From Methyloversatilis universalis EHg5 (GTDB lineage Bacteria > Pseudomonadota > Gammaproteobacteria > Burkholderiales > Rhodocyclaceae), in NCBI RefSeq assembly GCF_000378945.1, contig NZ_KB900539.1, positions 264,168-328,167 on the forward strand: a stretch of DNA of 64,000 nt. The letters are read 5' to 3'. Below, piece after piece: positions 18,006 to 26,621 of the stretch (the first letter of the stretch is position 1; each line of letters starts with the position of its first letter). The notes under the pieces are model-generated. The model had not been told where the DNA came from. It searched no databases and saw only the letters and a list, made by a program, of their open reading frames with translations. A program made the position numbers and the translations under genes.

Positions 18006-19956
18006 CTGCCGCGTCATCCGCACCGCGCGCCGCATGGGCATCGCCACCGTCGCGGTGTACTCCGAGGCGGACGCCAACGCATTGCACGTCGAGCTGGCGG
18101 ACGAAGCTGTCTGCATCGGCCCGGCGCCGGCGCGCGAGTCCTATCTGGTCGCTGACAAGATCATCGCCGCCTGCAAGGCGACCGGTGCACAGGCGGTGCA
18201 TCCGGGCTACGGTTTCCTGTCGGAGAACGAATCCTTCTGCGAGGCGCTGGAGCGCGAGGGCATCGTGTTCATCGGCCCGAAGACGCACGCCATTGCCGCC
18301 ATGGGCGACAAGATCGCGTCGAAGAAGCTAGCCAAGGAAGCCGGCGTGAACACGATTCCGGGCTGGAACGACCCGATCGAAAGCCCGGAGCGCGCGGTCG
18401 AGATCGCGCGCGGCATCGGCTATCCGGTCATGATCAAGGCCAGCGCCGGCGGTGGCGGCAAGGGCCTGCGTGTGGCGTTCAACGACGCCGAGGCGCACGA
18501 GGGCTTCGCCTCCTGCGTCAACGAGGCAAAGAACGCCTTCAACGACGATCGCGTGTTCATCGAGAAATTCGTCGAAGAGCCGCGCCACATCGAAATCCAG
18601 GTGCTGGGCGACGCCTTCGGCAAGGTGCTGTATCTGAACGAGCGCGAGTGCTCGATCCAGCGCCGTCACCAGAAGGTGATCGAGGAGGCGCCGTCGCCCT
18701 TCATCGACGCCGACACCCGGCGCGCGATGGGCGAACAGGCGGTGAAACTGGCGAAGGCGGTGCAGTACCAGTCGGCCGGCACGGTCGAATTCGTGGTTGG
18801 CCGCGACAAGTCCTTCTACTTCCTGGAAATGAACACCCGGCTGCAGGTCGAGCATCCGGTGACCGAACTGATCACCGGCCTCGATCTGGTCGAACAGATG
18901 ATCCGCGTCGCCGCCGGCGAGCCGCTCACCTTCGATCAGGCCGACGTGAAGCTGGACGGCTGGGCGATGGAGGCGCGCATCTGCGCTGAAGACCCGGCGC
19001 GCGGCTTCCTGCCTTCGGTTGGCCGCCTGGTGAAGTACCGGCCGCCGGCGCAGTCGGCCGCAGTGCGAGTCGATACCGGCGTCTATGAAGGCGGCGAAGT
19101 GTCGATGCACTACGACTCGATGATCGCCAAGCTGATCTGCCACGGCCGCACCCGTGAAGAGGCGATCGCCCGTCTGCGCGACGCGCTGGACGCCTTCGTC
19201 ATCCGCGGCCCCAACCACAACATCGCTTTCGTGTCGTCGGTGCTGGGCCACGAACGCTTCGCCGCCGGCCGCTTCACCACTGCCTTCATCGCCGAGGAAT
19301 ACCCGCAGGGCTTCGACCCGGCCGCTGCCAAGTTCGAGGACGAGCCGCTGCTGCTGGCGGTGGCGGCCAGCGTGCACCAGCGCTACAACGAGCGCGCGTC
19401 GCGCATCGTCGGCCAGCTGCAGGGCCACGAATTCCGCATCAAGCCGGAGGCGGTGGTGCGGCTGCGCGGCGTCGGCCACTTCGTGCAACTCGAGGTGGAG
19501 GGCGACGACCATGTGGTACTGATCGACGGCAAGCCGCACCGGCTGGTGTCTGACTGGAAGGTGTCGGACCCGGTCTATCGCGGCGAGCTGGACGGTCGGC
19601 CCTTCGAGGTGCAGGTCGAGCGCATCGGTCTGCGCTACCGGCTGCAGCACCGCGGCGTGCGGGTCGACGCCGAGGTGATGAACCCGCGTGCGGCCGAACT
19701 GCTGGCCCGTATGCCGGTCAAGGCCGCACCCGACATGTCGCGCTTCCTGCTGTCGCCGATGCCCGGTCTGCTGCGCGAAGTCGCGGTCAAGCCGGGGCAG
19801 GCGGTCAAGGCCGGTGAACGGCTGGCGGTGATCGAAGCGATGAAGATGGAGAACATCCTGCGCGCCGAGCGCGACGGCGTGGTCGAGAAGGTGTCGGCCG
19901 CGGCGGGCGAAAGCCTGGCGGTGGATCAGGTCATCCTGGTGTTTGCCGCCGGCTGA
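17965..19956 (+). CDS. pccA: Propionyl-CoA carboxylase alpha subunit (biotin carboxylase and biotin carrier)
   Basis: A 663-residue protein. The biotin carboxylase domain covers residues 1-450 (ILIANRGEIACRVIRTARR, glycine-rich ATP loop KASAGGGGKGLR, catalytic EMNTRLQVEHPVTE). A BT linker domain of the PCC type follows, then the biotinyl carrier domain with K627 in EAMKMEN. It carboxylates its own biotin with ATP and bicarbonate and works with PccB. The start at 17965 is the family start; a 24-codon look-alike ORF and an inverted repeat lie over it. Confidence 0.96.
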   Translation: MFEKILIANRGEIACRVIRTARRMGIATVAVYSEADANALHVELADEAVCIGPAPARESYLVADKIIAACKATGAQAVHPGYGFLSENESFCEALEREGIVFIGPKTHAIAAMGDKIASKKLAKEAGVNTIPGWNDPIESPERAVEIARGIGYPVMIKASAGGGGKGLRVAFNDAEAHEGFASCVNEAKNAFNDDRVFIEKFVEEPRHIEIQVLGDAFGKVLYLNERECSIQRRHQKVIEEAPSPFIDADTRRAMGEQAVKLAKAVQYQSAGTVEFVVGRDKSFYFLEMNTRLQVEHPVTELITGLDLVEQMIRVAAGEPLTFDQADVKLDGWAMEARICAEDPARGFLPSVGRLVKYRPPAQSAAVRVDTGVYEGGEVSMHYDSMIAKLICHGRTREEAIARLRDALDAFVIRGPNHNIAFVSSVLGHERFAAGRFTTAFIAEEYPQGFDPAAAKFEDEPLLLAVAASVHQRYNERASRIVGQLQGHEFRIKPEAVVRLRGVGHFVQLEVEGDDHVVLIDGKPHRLVSDWKVSDPVYRGELDGRPFEVQVERIGLRYRLQHRGVRVDAEVMNPRAAELLARMPVKAAPDMSRFLLSPMPGLLREVAVKPGQAVKAGERLAVIEAMKMENILRAERDGVVEKVSAAAGESLAVDQVILVFAAG

Positions 19957-19994
19957 CCGGATACGGGCGCGATCCACGTGATGTGGCTCGCGCT

Positions 19995-20026
19995 CAAGCA
20001 TGAAGGCGTCAGGGTCGTTATGCTTG
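19995..20026. repeat. Short inverted repeat upstream of the receiver gene
   Basis: CAAGCAT (19995-20001) and ATGCTTG (20020-20026) are perfect complements with an 18-base spacer in the gap between pccA and the two-component genes. It could be an operator or a weak hairpin; nothing else supports a function. Confidence 0.25.
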
Positions 20027-20101
20027 CGGACACCATCGTTCCGCGAGGTCGCGCATGCCCCCCTGTTCCCGCCGCTGTCGCCTGTACGCCGGAGTCGCCC
20101 G

Positions 20102-20485
20102 GTGAGCGCCCGGATTGCCGTGGTCGAAGACCAGCCGGAAATACGGCAGCTGATCCGGATGACCCTGGAGCTGGGCGATTTCGATCTGGTCGAAGCCGAG
20201 AACGCGGACATCGGCTGGGCACAGATGCAGCAGCAGAAACCGGATCTGGTGCTGCTCGACGTCATGATGCCCGGCAGCATGGACGGGCTGGAACTGTGCC
20301 GGCGGCTGCGTGCGCGGCCTGAAACGGCAGCGGTGCCGGTCATCCTGCTGACGGCCCGCGGTCAGCAGCGTGACATCGAAGCCGGCCGCGATGCCGGCGC
20401 CGATACCTATCTGACCAAGCCCTTCTCTCCGATGGAGCTGCTCGACCGCATCGGTGCGCTGCTCGGAGGCACCTTCCCGCGATGA
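20102..20485 (+). CDS. Single-domain response regulator (receiver only)
   Basis: A 127-residue CheY-like receiver with no output domain. The acidic pocket is VVEDQPE, the phosphorylated residue is D53 (LLDVMMPG), and the conserved threonine and lysine are in LLTARG and YLTKPFSP. The GTG at 20102 with GGAG upstream gives the normal receiver start. The stop overlaps the histidine kinase start (ATGA), so the two are translationally coupled and the kinase is its probable partner. Output is unknown; it may feed a phosphorelay. Confidence 0.85.
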   Translation: MSARIAVVEDQPEIRQLIRMTLELGDFDLVEAENADIGWAQMQQQKPDLVLLDVMMPGSMDGLELCRRLRARPETAAVPVILLTARGQQRDIEAGRDAGADTYLTKPFSPMELLDRIGALLGGTFPR

Positions 20486-23352
20486 TGGCCGGTGCGGCGG
20501 CGCAGCCCGACGATACCGGTCTGCGCCATCGATTCGAAATTCCTGACTGGCTGGCCTGGCCGGCGCTTTCGCTCGGCCTGCTGATCACGGTCGTGATCAG
20601 TGCGCTGCTGTGGACCCGGCTGGCAACCGTCGATGAACAGCGCTTCCAGAGCGAGGTCGACAAGGTGGTCGCCCAGATGCGCCGGCGCATGGTGGCCCAC
20701 GAGGAAATCCTGCGTGGTGCGGCCGGCCTGGTGCGCGGCAGCGAGAAGGTGACGCGCGAGGAATGGCGGGACTATGTCGAGGAGCTCAACCTTCCTCGCA
20801 ACTATCCGGGCATCCTTGGCGTCGGCCTGACGGTGCGGATGACCGACGCGGAAAAGTCTGCCCACGAGACGCTGGTGCGCAAGGACGTTCCGGATTACCG
20901 GATACGGCCGGATACGCCGCGCGACGAATACCACAGCATTCTCTATCTGCACCCGCTGAACGCGCTCAACCGGCGCGCCATCGGCTACGACATGAATTCC
21001 GAGCCCACGCGCTCGGCCGCCATGAGCCGCGCCCGCGATGCCGGCGATGTCGCGCTGTCCGGCAAGGTCACCCTGGTGCAGGAGGACAAGCAGGCGGTGC
21101 AGCCGGGTTTCCTGCTCTATTACCCGCTGTACGCCCGCGGCATGGCGACCGACACGGTGGAGGCGCGCCGGCGGGCGCTGCAGGGCTACACCTACAGCCC
21201 CTACCGCGCGCATGACCTGTTCGGCAATGCGCTGCGCGGCTACGCCGATCGGGTGGTGGTGCATATTCACGATGGCCGGGACACCGGCGACGAATCGCTG
21301 CTGTACACCAATGCGGTGCCCGGCCAGAGCCTGTCCGGCCTGGAGGACAGGCGCGAGCTCGAGTTCGGCGGGCATGTATGGACGGTGCGTACCCGGGCGC
21401 CGGCGGATTTCCAGTCCGACCACCTGGTGCTGTGGCTGGTGCCGCTGATGGGCAGCGTGCTCAGTGCGCTGCTGTTCCACCTGCTGCGGCAGCTGGCGAT
21501 CAGCGCGCGAGCCCACCGCAGCGCGCAGGCGATGACCCATGAGCTGGCGCTCAGCGAAAGCCGGTTGTCGGCGGTGCTCGACACCGCCGCCGATGGCATC
21601 GTCACCACCGACGAAAGCGGCATGGTGCTCACGATGAACCGTTCGGCTGCCGACATGTTCGGCCGTCGGTCTGATGAAGTGATCGGCCTGCCGCTGGCGC
21701 GCCTGCTGCCCGGTCTGGACGAAACCTGGTTCGCCGGCCGTCTGGCAGAGGCGCAGTCCGGCCGGCGCTGGGCGCTTCACCAGGACACGCAGGGTGCCCG
21801 TTCTGGCGGTCGCAGCTTTCCGGTGACGGTATCGGCCAGCGGCTTCATGCGCGACGGACGGGTGGTGCATACGCTGCTGCTGCGTGACGTGAGCGAACAG
21901 CTGGCGGCCCAGACCCGGATGCGTCTGCATGATCGCGCGCTTGAATCGTCGAGCGAAGCCGTGCTCATCCGCGATGTGCAGACCACCGGCTATCCGGTGG
22001 TGTACGTCAATGCGGCCTTCGAACGCCTGACCGACCGGACCGCGGCCAGCGTGATCGGGCAGCCCTATTCCTACGCGCTGGATTCCGGTGCGCCCGATCG
22101 GGTGGGGGAGGAAATGCGCTGGGCCATTGCGCACGAAAAGCCCTTCACCACCACGGCAGAGGTCATGCGTGCGGACGGACGGCCACTGTGGCTGGCCCTG
22201 TCGTCGTCGCCGGTGCGCGACAACGATGGACGGCTGACCCACTATGTGGATGTGTTCGGTGACATTACCGAGCGGGTCGAGTTCGAACAGAAGCTCATCC
22301 GGCGCACCAATCGCCTGCATACCGTGTTCGCGCTGTCACCCGACGGCTTCGTCACGGTCGATGCCGAAGGCACGATCACCAACGTGAATCCGGCCTTCGT
22401 GCGCATGACGCAAATTCCGCAGCGCGAACTGCTGGGCATGACGGCCGCCGAATTCGAGCGCCGCATGCATGCGCTGGCCGACCCGGAGCAGCCGTGGCCG
22501 GAGCTGTTGCTGGATCGTTCAAGCGACGAGCCGCAGCGGCTCTGGCTGAAGCGGCCCGAGCACCGGGTGATCGAACGCAGCGCCCGGGTGGCGCCGCAGG
22601 GACGGTCGGAAACGGTGCTCTACTTCCGCGACATCACCCAGCAGTTCGAGATCGACCGGATGAAGAGCGAGTTTCTCAGCACCGCAGCGCACGAACTGCG
22701 TACGCCGCTGGCTTCCATCTTCGGCTTTGCCGAACTGCTGATGAATCGCGATTACGACGATACCGCGCGTCGACGCATGTACGGCATCATCCACCGCCAG
22801 TCGCGGGTGCTGGTGAACCTGATCAACGACCTGCTCGATCTGGCGCGCATCGAGGCGCGCGCCGGCCAGGATTTCCGCTACGAAGATCTGCCGGTGCGCA
22901 TGCTCATCAACGCCGCGATCGAGGGGCTGGTCACGCCGGAAGACACCCGCCGCATCGAGCTTGAGCTGCCCAAGGCCATGCCACGGGTGCGGGTCGATCA
23001 CGAGAAAATGGTGCGCGCGCTCACCAACGTCATCACCAATGCCTTCAAGTATTCGCCGGGCGGTGAACCGGTCACGCTGTCGGTGGTCGAGGCTGCGCGC
23101 ACTTCGCGGCTGATGGCTGGCATACGGGTGGCCGACCGCGGCATCGGCATGACCGCCGAGCAGCAGTCGCGCATCTTCGAACGCTTCTACCGCGCCGACC
23201 CTTCCGGGAATATTCCGGGCACCGGCCTGGGCATGTCGCTGGTGAAGGAAATCATGGACCTGCACGGCGGCGAGATCGAAATCGTCAGCGCACCGGGTGA
23301 AGGCAGCACGATCACGCTGTGGCTGCCGGTGATGGATACCGCCACCACCTGA
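20482..23352 (+). CDS. Membrane sensor histidine kinase with CHASE and PAS domains
   Basis: A 956-residue kinase. One transmembrane helix (about residues 24-43), a periplasmic CHASE domain (NYPGILGVGLTVRM and the YHSILYLHPLN region), and a second helix near 315-335 are followed by three PAS domains (starting near 355, 480 and 615). The dimerisation domain has H737 (TAAHELRTPLASIFGF), and the ATPase domain ends with GTGLGMSLVKEIMDLHGG. CHASE domains sense small extracellular molecules; the ligand is unknown. It overlaps the receiver gene by four bases. Confidence 0.9.
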   Translation: MMAGAAAQPDDTGLRHRFEIPDWLAWPALSLGLLITVVISALLWTRLATVDEQRFQSEVDKVVAQMRRRMVAHEEILRGAAGLVRGSEKVTREEWRDYVEELNLPRNYPGILGVGLTVRMTDAEKSAHETLVRKDVPDYRIRPDTPRDEYHSILYLHPLNALNRRAIGYDMNSEPTRSAAMSRARDAGDVALSGKVTLVQEDKQAVQPGFLLYYPLYARGMATDTVEARRRALQGYTYSPYRAHDLFGNALRGYADRVVVHIHDGRDTGDESLLYTNAVPGQSLSGLEDRRELEFGGHVWTVRTRAPADFQSDHLVLWLVPLMGSVLSALLFHLLRQLAISARAHRSAQAMTHELALSESRLSAVLDTAADGIVTTDESGMVLTMNRSAADMFGRRSDEVIGLPLARLLPGLDETWFAGRLAEAQSGRRWALHQDTQGARSGGRSFPVTVSASGFMRDGRVVHTLLLRDVSEQLAAQTRMRLHDRALESSSEAVLIRDVQTTGYPVVYVNAAFERLTDRTAASVIGQPYSYALDSGAPDRVGEEMRWAIAHEKPFTTTAEVMRADGRPLWLALSSSPVRDNDGRLTHYVDVFGDITERVEFEQKLIRRTNRLHTVFALSPDGFVTVDAEGTITNVNPAFVRMTQIPQRELLGMTAAEFERRMHALADPEQPWPELLLDRSSDEPQRLWLKRPEHRVIERSARVAPQGRSETVLYFRDITQQFEIDRMKSEFLSTAAHELRTPLASIFGFAELLMNRDYDDTARRRMYGIIHRQSRVLVNLINDLLDLARIEARAGQDFRYEDLPVRMLINAAIEGLVTPEDTRRIELELPKAMPRVRVDHEKMVRALTNVITNAFKYSPGGEPVTLSVVEAARTSRLMAGIRVADRGIGMTAEQQSRIFERFYRADPSGNIPGTGLGMSLVKEIMDLHGGEIEIVSAPGEGSTITLWLPVMDTATT

Positions 23353-23393
23353 TCCGCCTATCATGGGTGCCTTGCAGATTGCGGGAGCACAGC

Positions 23394-24272
23394 ATGAGAC
23401 TGGACGACGGACGGGAAAGCGACAATATCGAAGACAGGCGAGGCGGCGGAGGCGGCTTTCCGGTCGGTGGCCGAAGCATCGGCGTGGGCACCATCGTGCT
23501 GGCGCTGGTCGCCATGTATTTCGGGGTTGATCCGTCGGTGGTGATGAACGTGGCCGGCGGGCTGCAGGCGCCCCAGGCTCAGCATGCTCCGGCTGCGCCC
23601 GGTGTTCAGGCCAGCGGCGACCCGGCGCAGGACGCGCTGGCGCGTTTCACCTCACGCGTGCTGGCCGATACCGAAGACACCTGGGGTGCGCTGTTCCGCG
23701 CAGCCGGCAGCCAGTACCGCGAACCGCGCCTGGTGCTCTACACCGGTGGCACGCAGACCGCCTGCGGCACCGGTCAGGCAGCGATGGGCCCGTTCTATTG
23801 CCCGGGCGACCAGAGGGTCTATCTGGACCTGTCGTTCTACCGTGATCTGCAGACGCGTTTCGGTGCGCCGGGCGATTTCGCCCAGGCCTACGTGATCGCG
23901 CACGAAGTGGGTCATCACGTACAGAACCAGCTCGGCATCGCCGACAAGGTTCAGCAGGCCAAACAGCGTACCGACGAGCGCGGTGCCAACCGGCTGCAGG
24001 TGCGCATGGAGCTGCAGGCCGACTGTTTCGCCGGCCTGTGGGCGCACCACGCCAACCGTTCGCGCTCGATTCTCGAACAGGGGGACGTGGAGGAGGCGCT
24101 GCGTGCCGCCACCGCGATCGGTGACGACACGCTGCAGAAGCAGGCGCGTGGCGTGGTGGTGCCCGAAAGCTTCACCCACGGCAGCGCCGAACAGCGGGTG
24201 CGCTGGTTCAGGCGCGGGCTTGAGAAGGGCGATTTCGCGAGCTGCGATACCTTTTCGGCGAAAACGCTGTGA
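23394..24272 (+). CDS. Neutral zinc metallopeptidase, YpfJ family
   Basis: A 292-residue membrane-anchored protein. A cytoplasmic glycine-rich start (RRGGGGGFPVGG) is followed by one transmembrane helix (about residues 29-45) and a periplasmic domain with the zinc motif H170-E-V-G-H174 (AHEVGHHVQ), then QADCFAGLWAHH. This is the pattern of the YpfJ/KPN_02809 family, whose substrate is not known. The ATG at 23394 follows GGGAG. It is 41 bases after the kinase gene and convergent with the reductase gene across a repeat. Confidence 0.88.
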   Translation: MRLDDGRESDNIEDRRGGGGGFPVGGRSIGVGTIVLALVAMYFGVDPSVVMNVAGGLQAPQAQHAPAAPGVQASGDPAQDALARFTSRVLADTEDTWGALFRAAGSQYREPRLVLYTGGTQTACGTGQAAMGPFYCPGDQRVYLDLSFYRDLQTRFGAPGDFAQAYVIAHEVGHHVQNQLGIADKVQQAKQRTDERGANRLQVRMELQADCFAGLWAHHANRSRSILEQGDVEEALRAATAIGDDTLQKQARGVVVPESFTHGSAEQRVRWFRRGLEKGDFASCDTFSAKTL

Positions 24273-24335
24273 GAGAGGCCAGGGATTAGGGGCTGGGGAC
24301 TAGGGGAACCCTCGGTGCGCGCCGGATTCCGCCCT

Positions 24336-24391
24336 CTAGCCTCTAGCCCCTAGCCCCTAGCCCCTAGCCCCTAGCCCCTAGCCCCTAGCCC
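24336..24391. repeat. Heptamer tandem repeat (CTAGCCC), eight units
   Basis: Eight head-to-tail units of CTAGCC(C/T) with an exact period of 7, between two convergent genes. On the minus strand this reads as runs of four G every seven bases, a strong G-quadruplex pattern. A G-rich imperfect complement (about 24284-24306, with TAGGGGCTGGGGACTAGGGG) lies just upstream and could pair with it. No T-run terminator is visible, so the pair may act as the transcription end. Confidence 0.85.
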
Positions 24392-24393
24392 CC

Positions 24394-25404
24394 TCAGCCA
24401 ATACTCACCACCACCTTGCCGACGTGGGCCTGGCTCTGCTGGTGAGCCAGCGCCGCGCGGGCTTCGGTGAAGCCGAACACGCGGTCGATCACCGGGCGGA
24501 TCTTGTGCAGCGAAATGACCGCATTCATCGACTCGAACATTTCACGCGAGCCGACGAACACGCCACGCACGGTCGAGGTGGTGAACAGCAGCGGCAGCGG
24601 ATTGATTTCGCCGCCGGTCAGCACGCCGATCAGGTGGGCCTGACCGTTCTGGCCCAGCGAAGCGATCGAGCGCTGCAGCGTGCCCGGACCGCCGACCTCG
24701 ACCACATGGTTCACGCCAGCGCCGCCGGTGGCATTGCGCACTTCCTGGTCCCACTCCGGATGGTTGCGGTAGTTGATCAGCGTGCTCGCGCCCAGCGACT
24801 TCGCCTTTTCCAGCTTGGCGTCGCTGGACGAAGTGGCGATCACTTCGGCGCCGGCCGCGTGGGCCAGCTGCAGCGCGAACATCGATACGCCACCGGTGCC
24901 CAGCACCAGTACGCGTTCGCCGGCACGCAGCGGGGCCGGGCCTTCGAACAGCGCGTTCCACGCGGTCAGCGCGGCGCAGGGCAGCGTGGCCGCCTCTTCG
25001 AAGCTCAGGTGAGCCGGCTTGGCCACCAGCGATTCCTGCGGGAACAGGCGGTATTCGGTCAGCACACCGGCGGTGGTGCCGCCCAGCGTCTTGCCGAAAT
25101 ACGCCGGCTGCAGACGGCCGGAAATCCAGGTTTCGAAGAAGGTGCCGATCACGTGGTCGCCAGTGGCGAAGCGATCCACGCCCGCGCCCACCTCGACCAC
25201 TTCACCGGCGCCGTCGGACAGCGGGATCAGGTCCTTGGAATCCACGCCCGGGTAAAGACCCTGCAGGATGAACAGGTCGCGGTAGTTCAGCGACGCGGCG
25301 CGCATCTTCACCAGCACCTGACCCGGGCCGGGGCGCGGCACATCGGTTTCGATGAGGGTCAGGCTGTCGGCATTGCACTGTTCGCGATAGGCTTGGTAAC
25401 GCAT
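24394..25404 (-). CDS. Zinc-type MDR alcohol dehydrogenase/quinone-reductase-like oxidoreductase
   Basis: A 336-residue medium-chain dehydrogenase/reductase. The GroES-like half carries AASLNYRDLFILQGLYPG and PLSDGAGEVVEVGAGVDRFATGDHV; the Rossmann half carries VLVLGTGGVSMFALQLAHAAGAEVIATSSSD. The C/H zinc ligands of true alcohol dehydrogenases are not in their usual places, so a NADPH-dependent quinone or enal reductase is as likely. The start at 25404 has GGAGG upstream. No partner genes nearby. Confidence 0.85.
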   Translation of the reverse strand: MRYQAYREQCNADSLTLIETDVPRPGPGQVLVKMRAASLNYRDLFILQGLYPGVDSKDLIPLSDGAGEVVEVGAGVDRFATGDHVIGTFFETWISGRLQPAYFGKTLGGTTAGVLTEYRLFPQESLVAKPAHLSFEEAATLPCAALTAWNALFEGPAPLRAGERVLVLGTGGVSMFALQLAHAAGAEVIATSSSDAKLEKAKSLGASTLINYRNHPEWDQEVRNATGGAGVNHVVEVGGPGTLQRSIASLGQNGQAHLIGVLTGGEINPLPLLFTTSTVRGVFVGSREMFESMNAVISLHKIRPVIDRVFGFTEARAALAHQQSQAHVGKVVVSIG

Positions 25405-25505
25405 TCGGAAGACCTCCGTGGAATGTTGTCGTCTGCGCAGGGGCTGGGACTGCGCGCGCGATGTTGCCATGGGGTGCTGCGGACAGGTGTCTCGCAACGG
25501 CGTGC

Positions 25506-26621
25506 CTATTGAGCCACCCCGGCCGTAGCTGGCAAGACTTCAAGCCGGTCCAGGCATTTAGCGCGTGCGTGCATGAAGTCGAAGAACTCGCTGCTGGTAC
25601 ATCCAGTAAGTAGCGGATCGTAGCTGCCGATAACTTGCAGTGACAGTGATCGGGCAATGTCGCGAACGATGGCTTCGGTCTGCAGCATGGCGCGCCGATT
25701 AGCCGAGTTTGCGTCATCCCAGACGGTCGGATGGTAGGGTGTCAGCAGCAACACCGGTTTTATGCCTTCGCGCATCAGCCACTCCAGCATCGAACGGTAG
25801 AGTGCGATGGCCTCTGGCTCATTCAACGCACCCTCTGTCTTGTATGCGCTGCCGCCCGGTGGGATGGCGGCCTGGCTGGCGCGGGCAATGTAGTCGGCCG
25901 AGTACACCAGGCTGCCGTCGCTGCGCAGCACTGCGTGCTGTCCGCCCATCTCAGGGTCAATCGCTGGCGGGCCTGCCGGCATGATTGCCTGCTGGCCAGG
26001 TGATCGCTTCAGTGCTGCCTTTATGGAGCGCTGCGTATATTCGAGACTTACCAGGTTGCGTATCGCATCCAACTGAGGAGAAGCGGTTGTCTCCTTGCCC
26101 TGAGTCAGGCGGCGGGCTTCGGCGTAATCGTCCGCGTAGCGCGTCCATCGCACGTCCTTGCCGAACGCGAATGTCCACGGCGCGATGCCGAACACGATGT
26201 GGCGTGGGGTGCGGGATCTTCGTGTGATCGCAGCCAGAGCCAGATGGTCCTCGAGGCCTGCGCCACTGACCGCCGCGTTCAGCAGGCTGCCACAATCGGC
26301 GCGCAGACTGGGGGGCAGTACGGCACTCCCGATCTGCATTGCGTGACTGCTGCCGATCACGATGCAGTCAGCAGGAGGGCCGAAGCGCAGCAGTCCCGCC
26401 TTGATTGCCCTTTCATCAAAGGAATCGGCAGGCCACCAGAGACCGTACTCGCTCTTTGCAAGAACGCGTGCATAGTGCTCGGGCGAGTTCTTCCTCAGTC
26501 CGTACAGGCCTGCCGGGTCTATGATCAGATTCAGCGCACATACACCGGCAAGCAGCAGGACGGTTGATGCAACGAGTTGAACGAGGTAGCGCGGGCCCAT
26601 GTCAGCGCAGGTTCCGGTCAT
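25506..26621 (-). CDS. SGNH-like membrane-anchored protein accompanying an MBOAT acyltransferase
   Basis: A 371-residue protein with one N-terminal transmembrane helix (about residues 12-32) and an extracytoplasmic domain. GSSHAMQIG near residue 91 fits block I of an SGNH/AlgJ-type domain, and FFDFMHA near the C-terminus could supply the Asp-His pair. The start codon shares one base with the MBOAT stop (TGATG), so the two are coupled. By analogy with AlgI-AlgJ/AlgX, the MBOAT protein exports acyl groups and this protein places them on a polysaccharide. The substrate is unknown. GC is visibly lower than in the flanks. Confidence 0.7.
   Translation of the reverse strand: MTGTCADMGPRYLVQLVASTVLLLAGVCALNLIIDPAGLYGLRKNSPEHYARVLAKSEYGLWWPADSFDERAIKAGLLRFGPPADCIVIGSSHAMQIGSAVLPPSLRADCGSLLNAAVSGAGLEDHLALAAITRRSRTPRHIVFGIAPWTFAFGKDVRWTRYADDYAEARRLTQGKETTASPQLDAIRNLVSLEYTQRSIKAALKRSPGQQAIMPAGPPAIDPEMGGQHAVLRSDGSLVYSADYIARASQAAIPPGGSAYKTEGALNEPEAIALYRSMLEWLMREGIKPVLLLTPYHPTVWDDANSANRRAMLQTEAIVRDIARSLSLQVIGSYDPLLTGCTSSEFFDFMHARAKCLDRLEVLPATAGVAQ

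Noticed and set aside
24336-24391. CRISPR-like array
   Set aside because: The units are seven bases long and contiguous, with no spacers; it is a simple tandem repeat.
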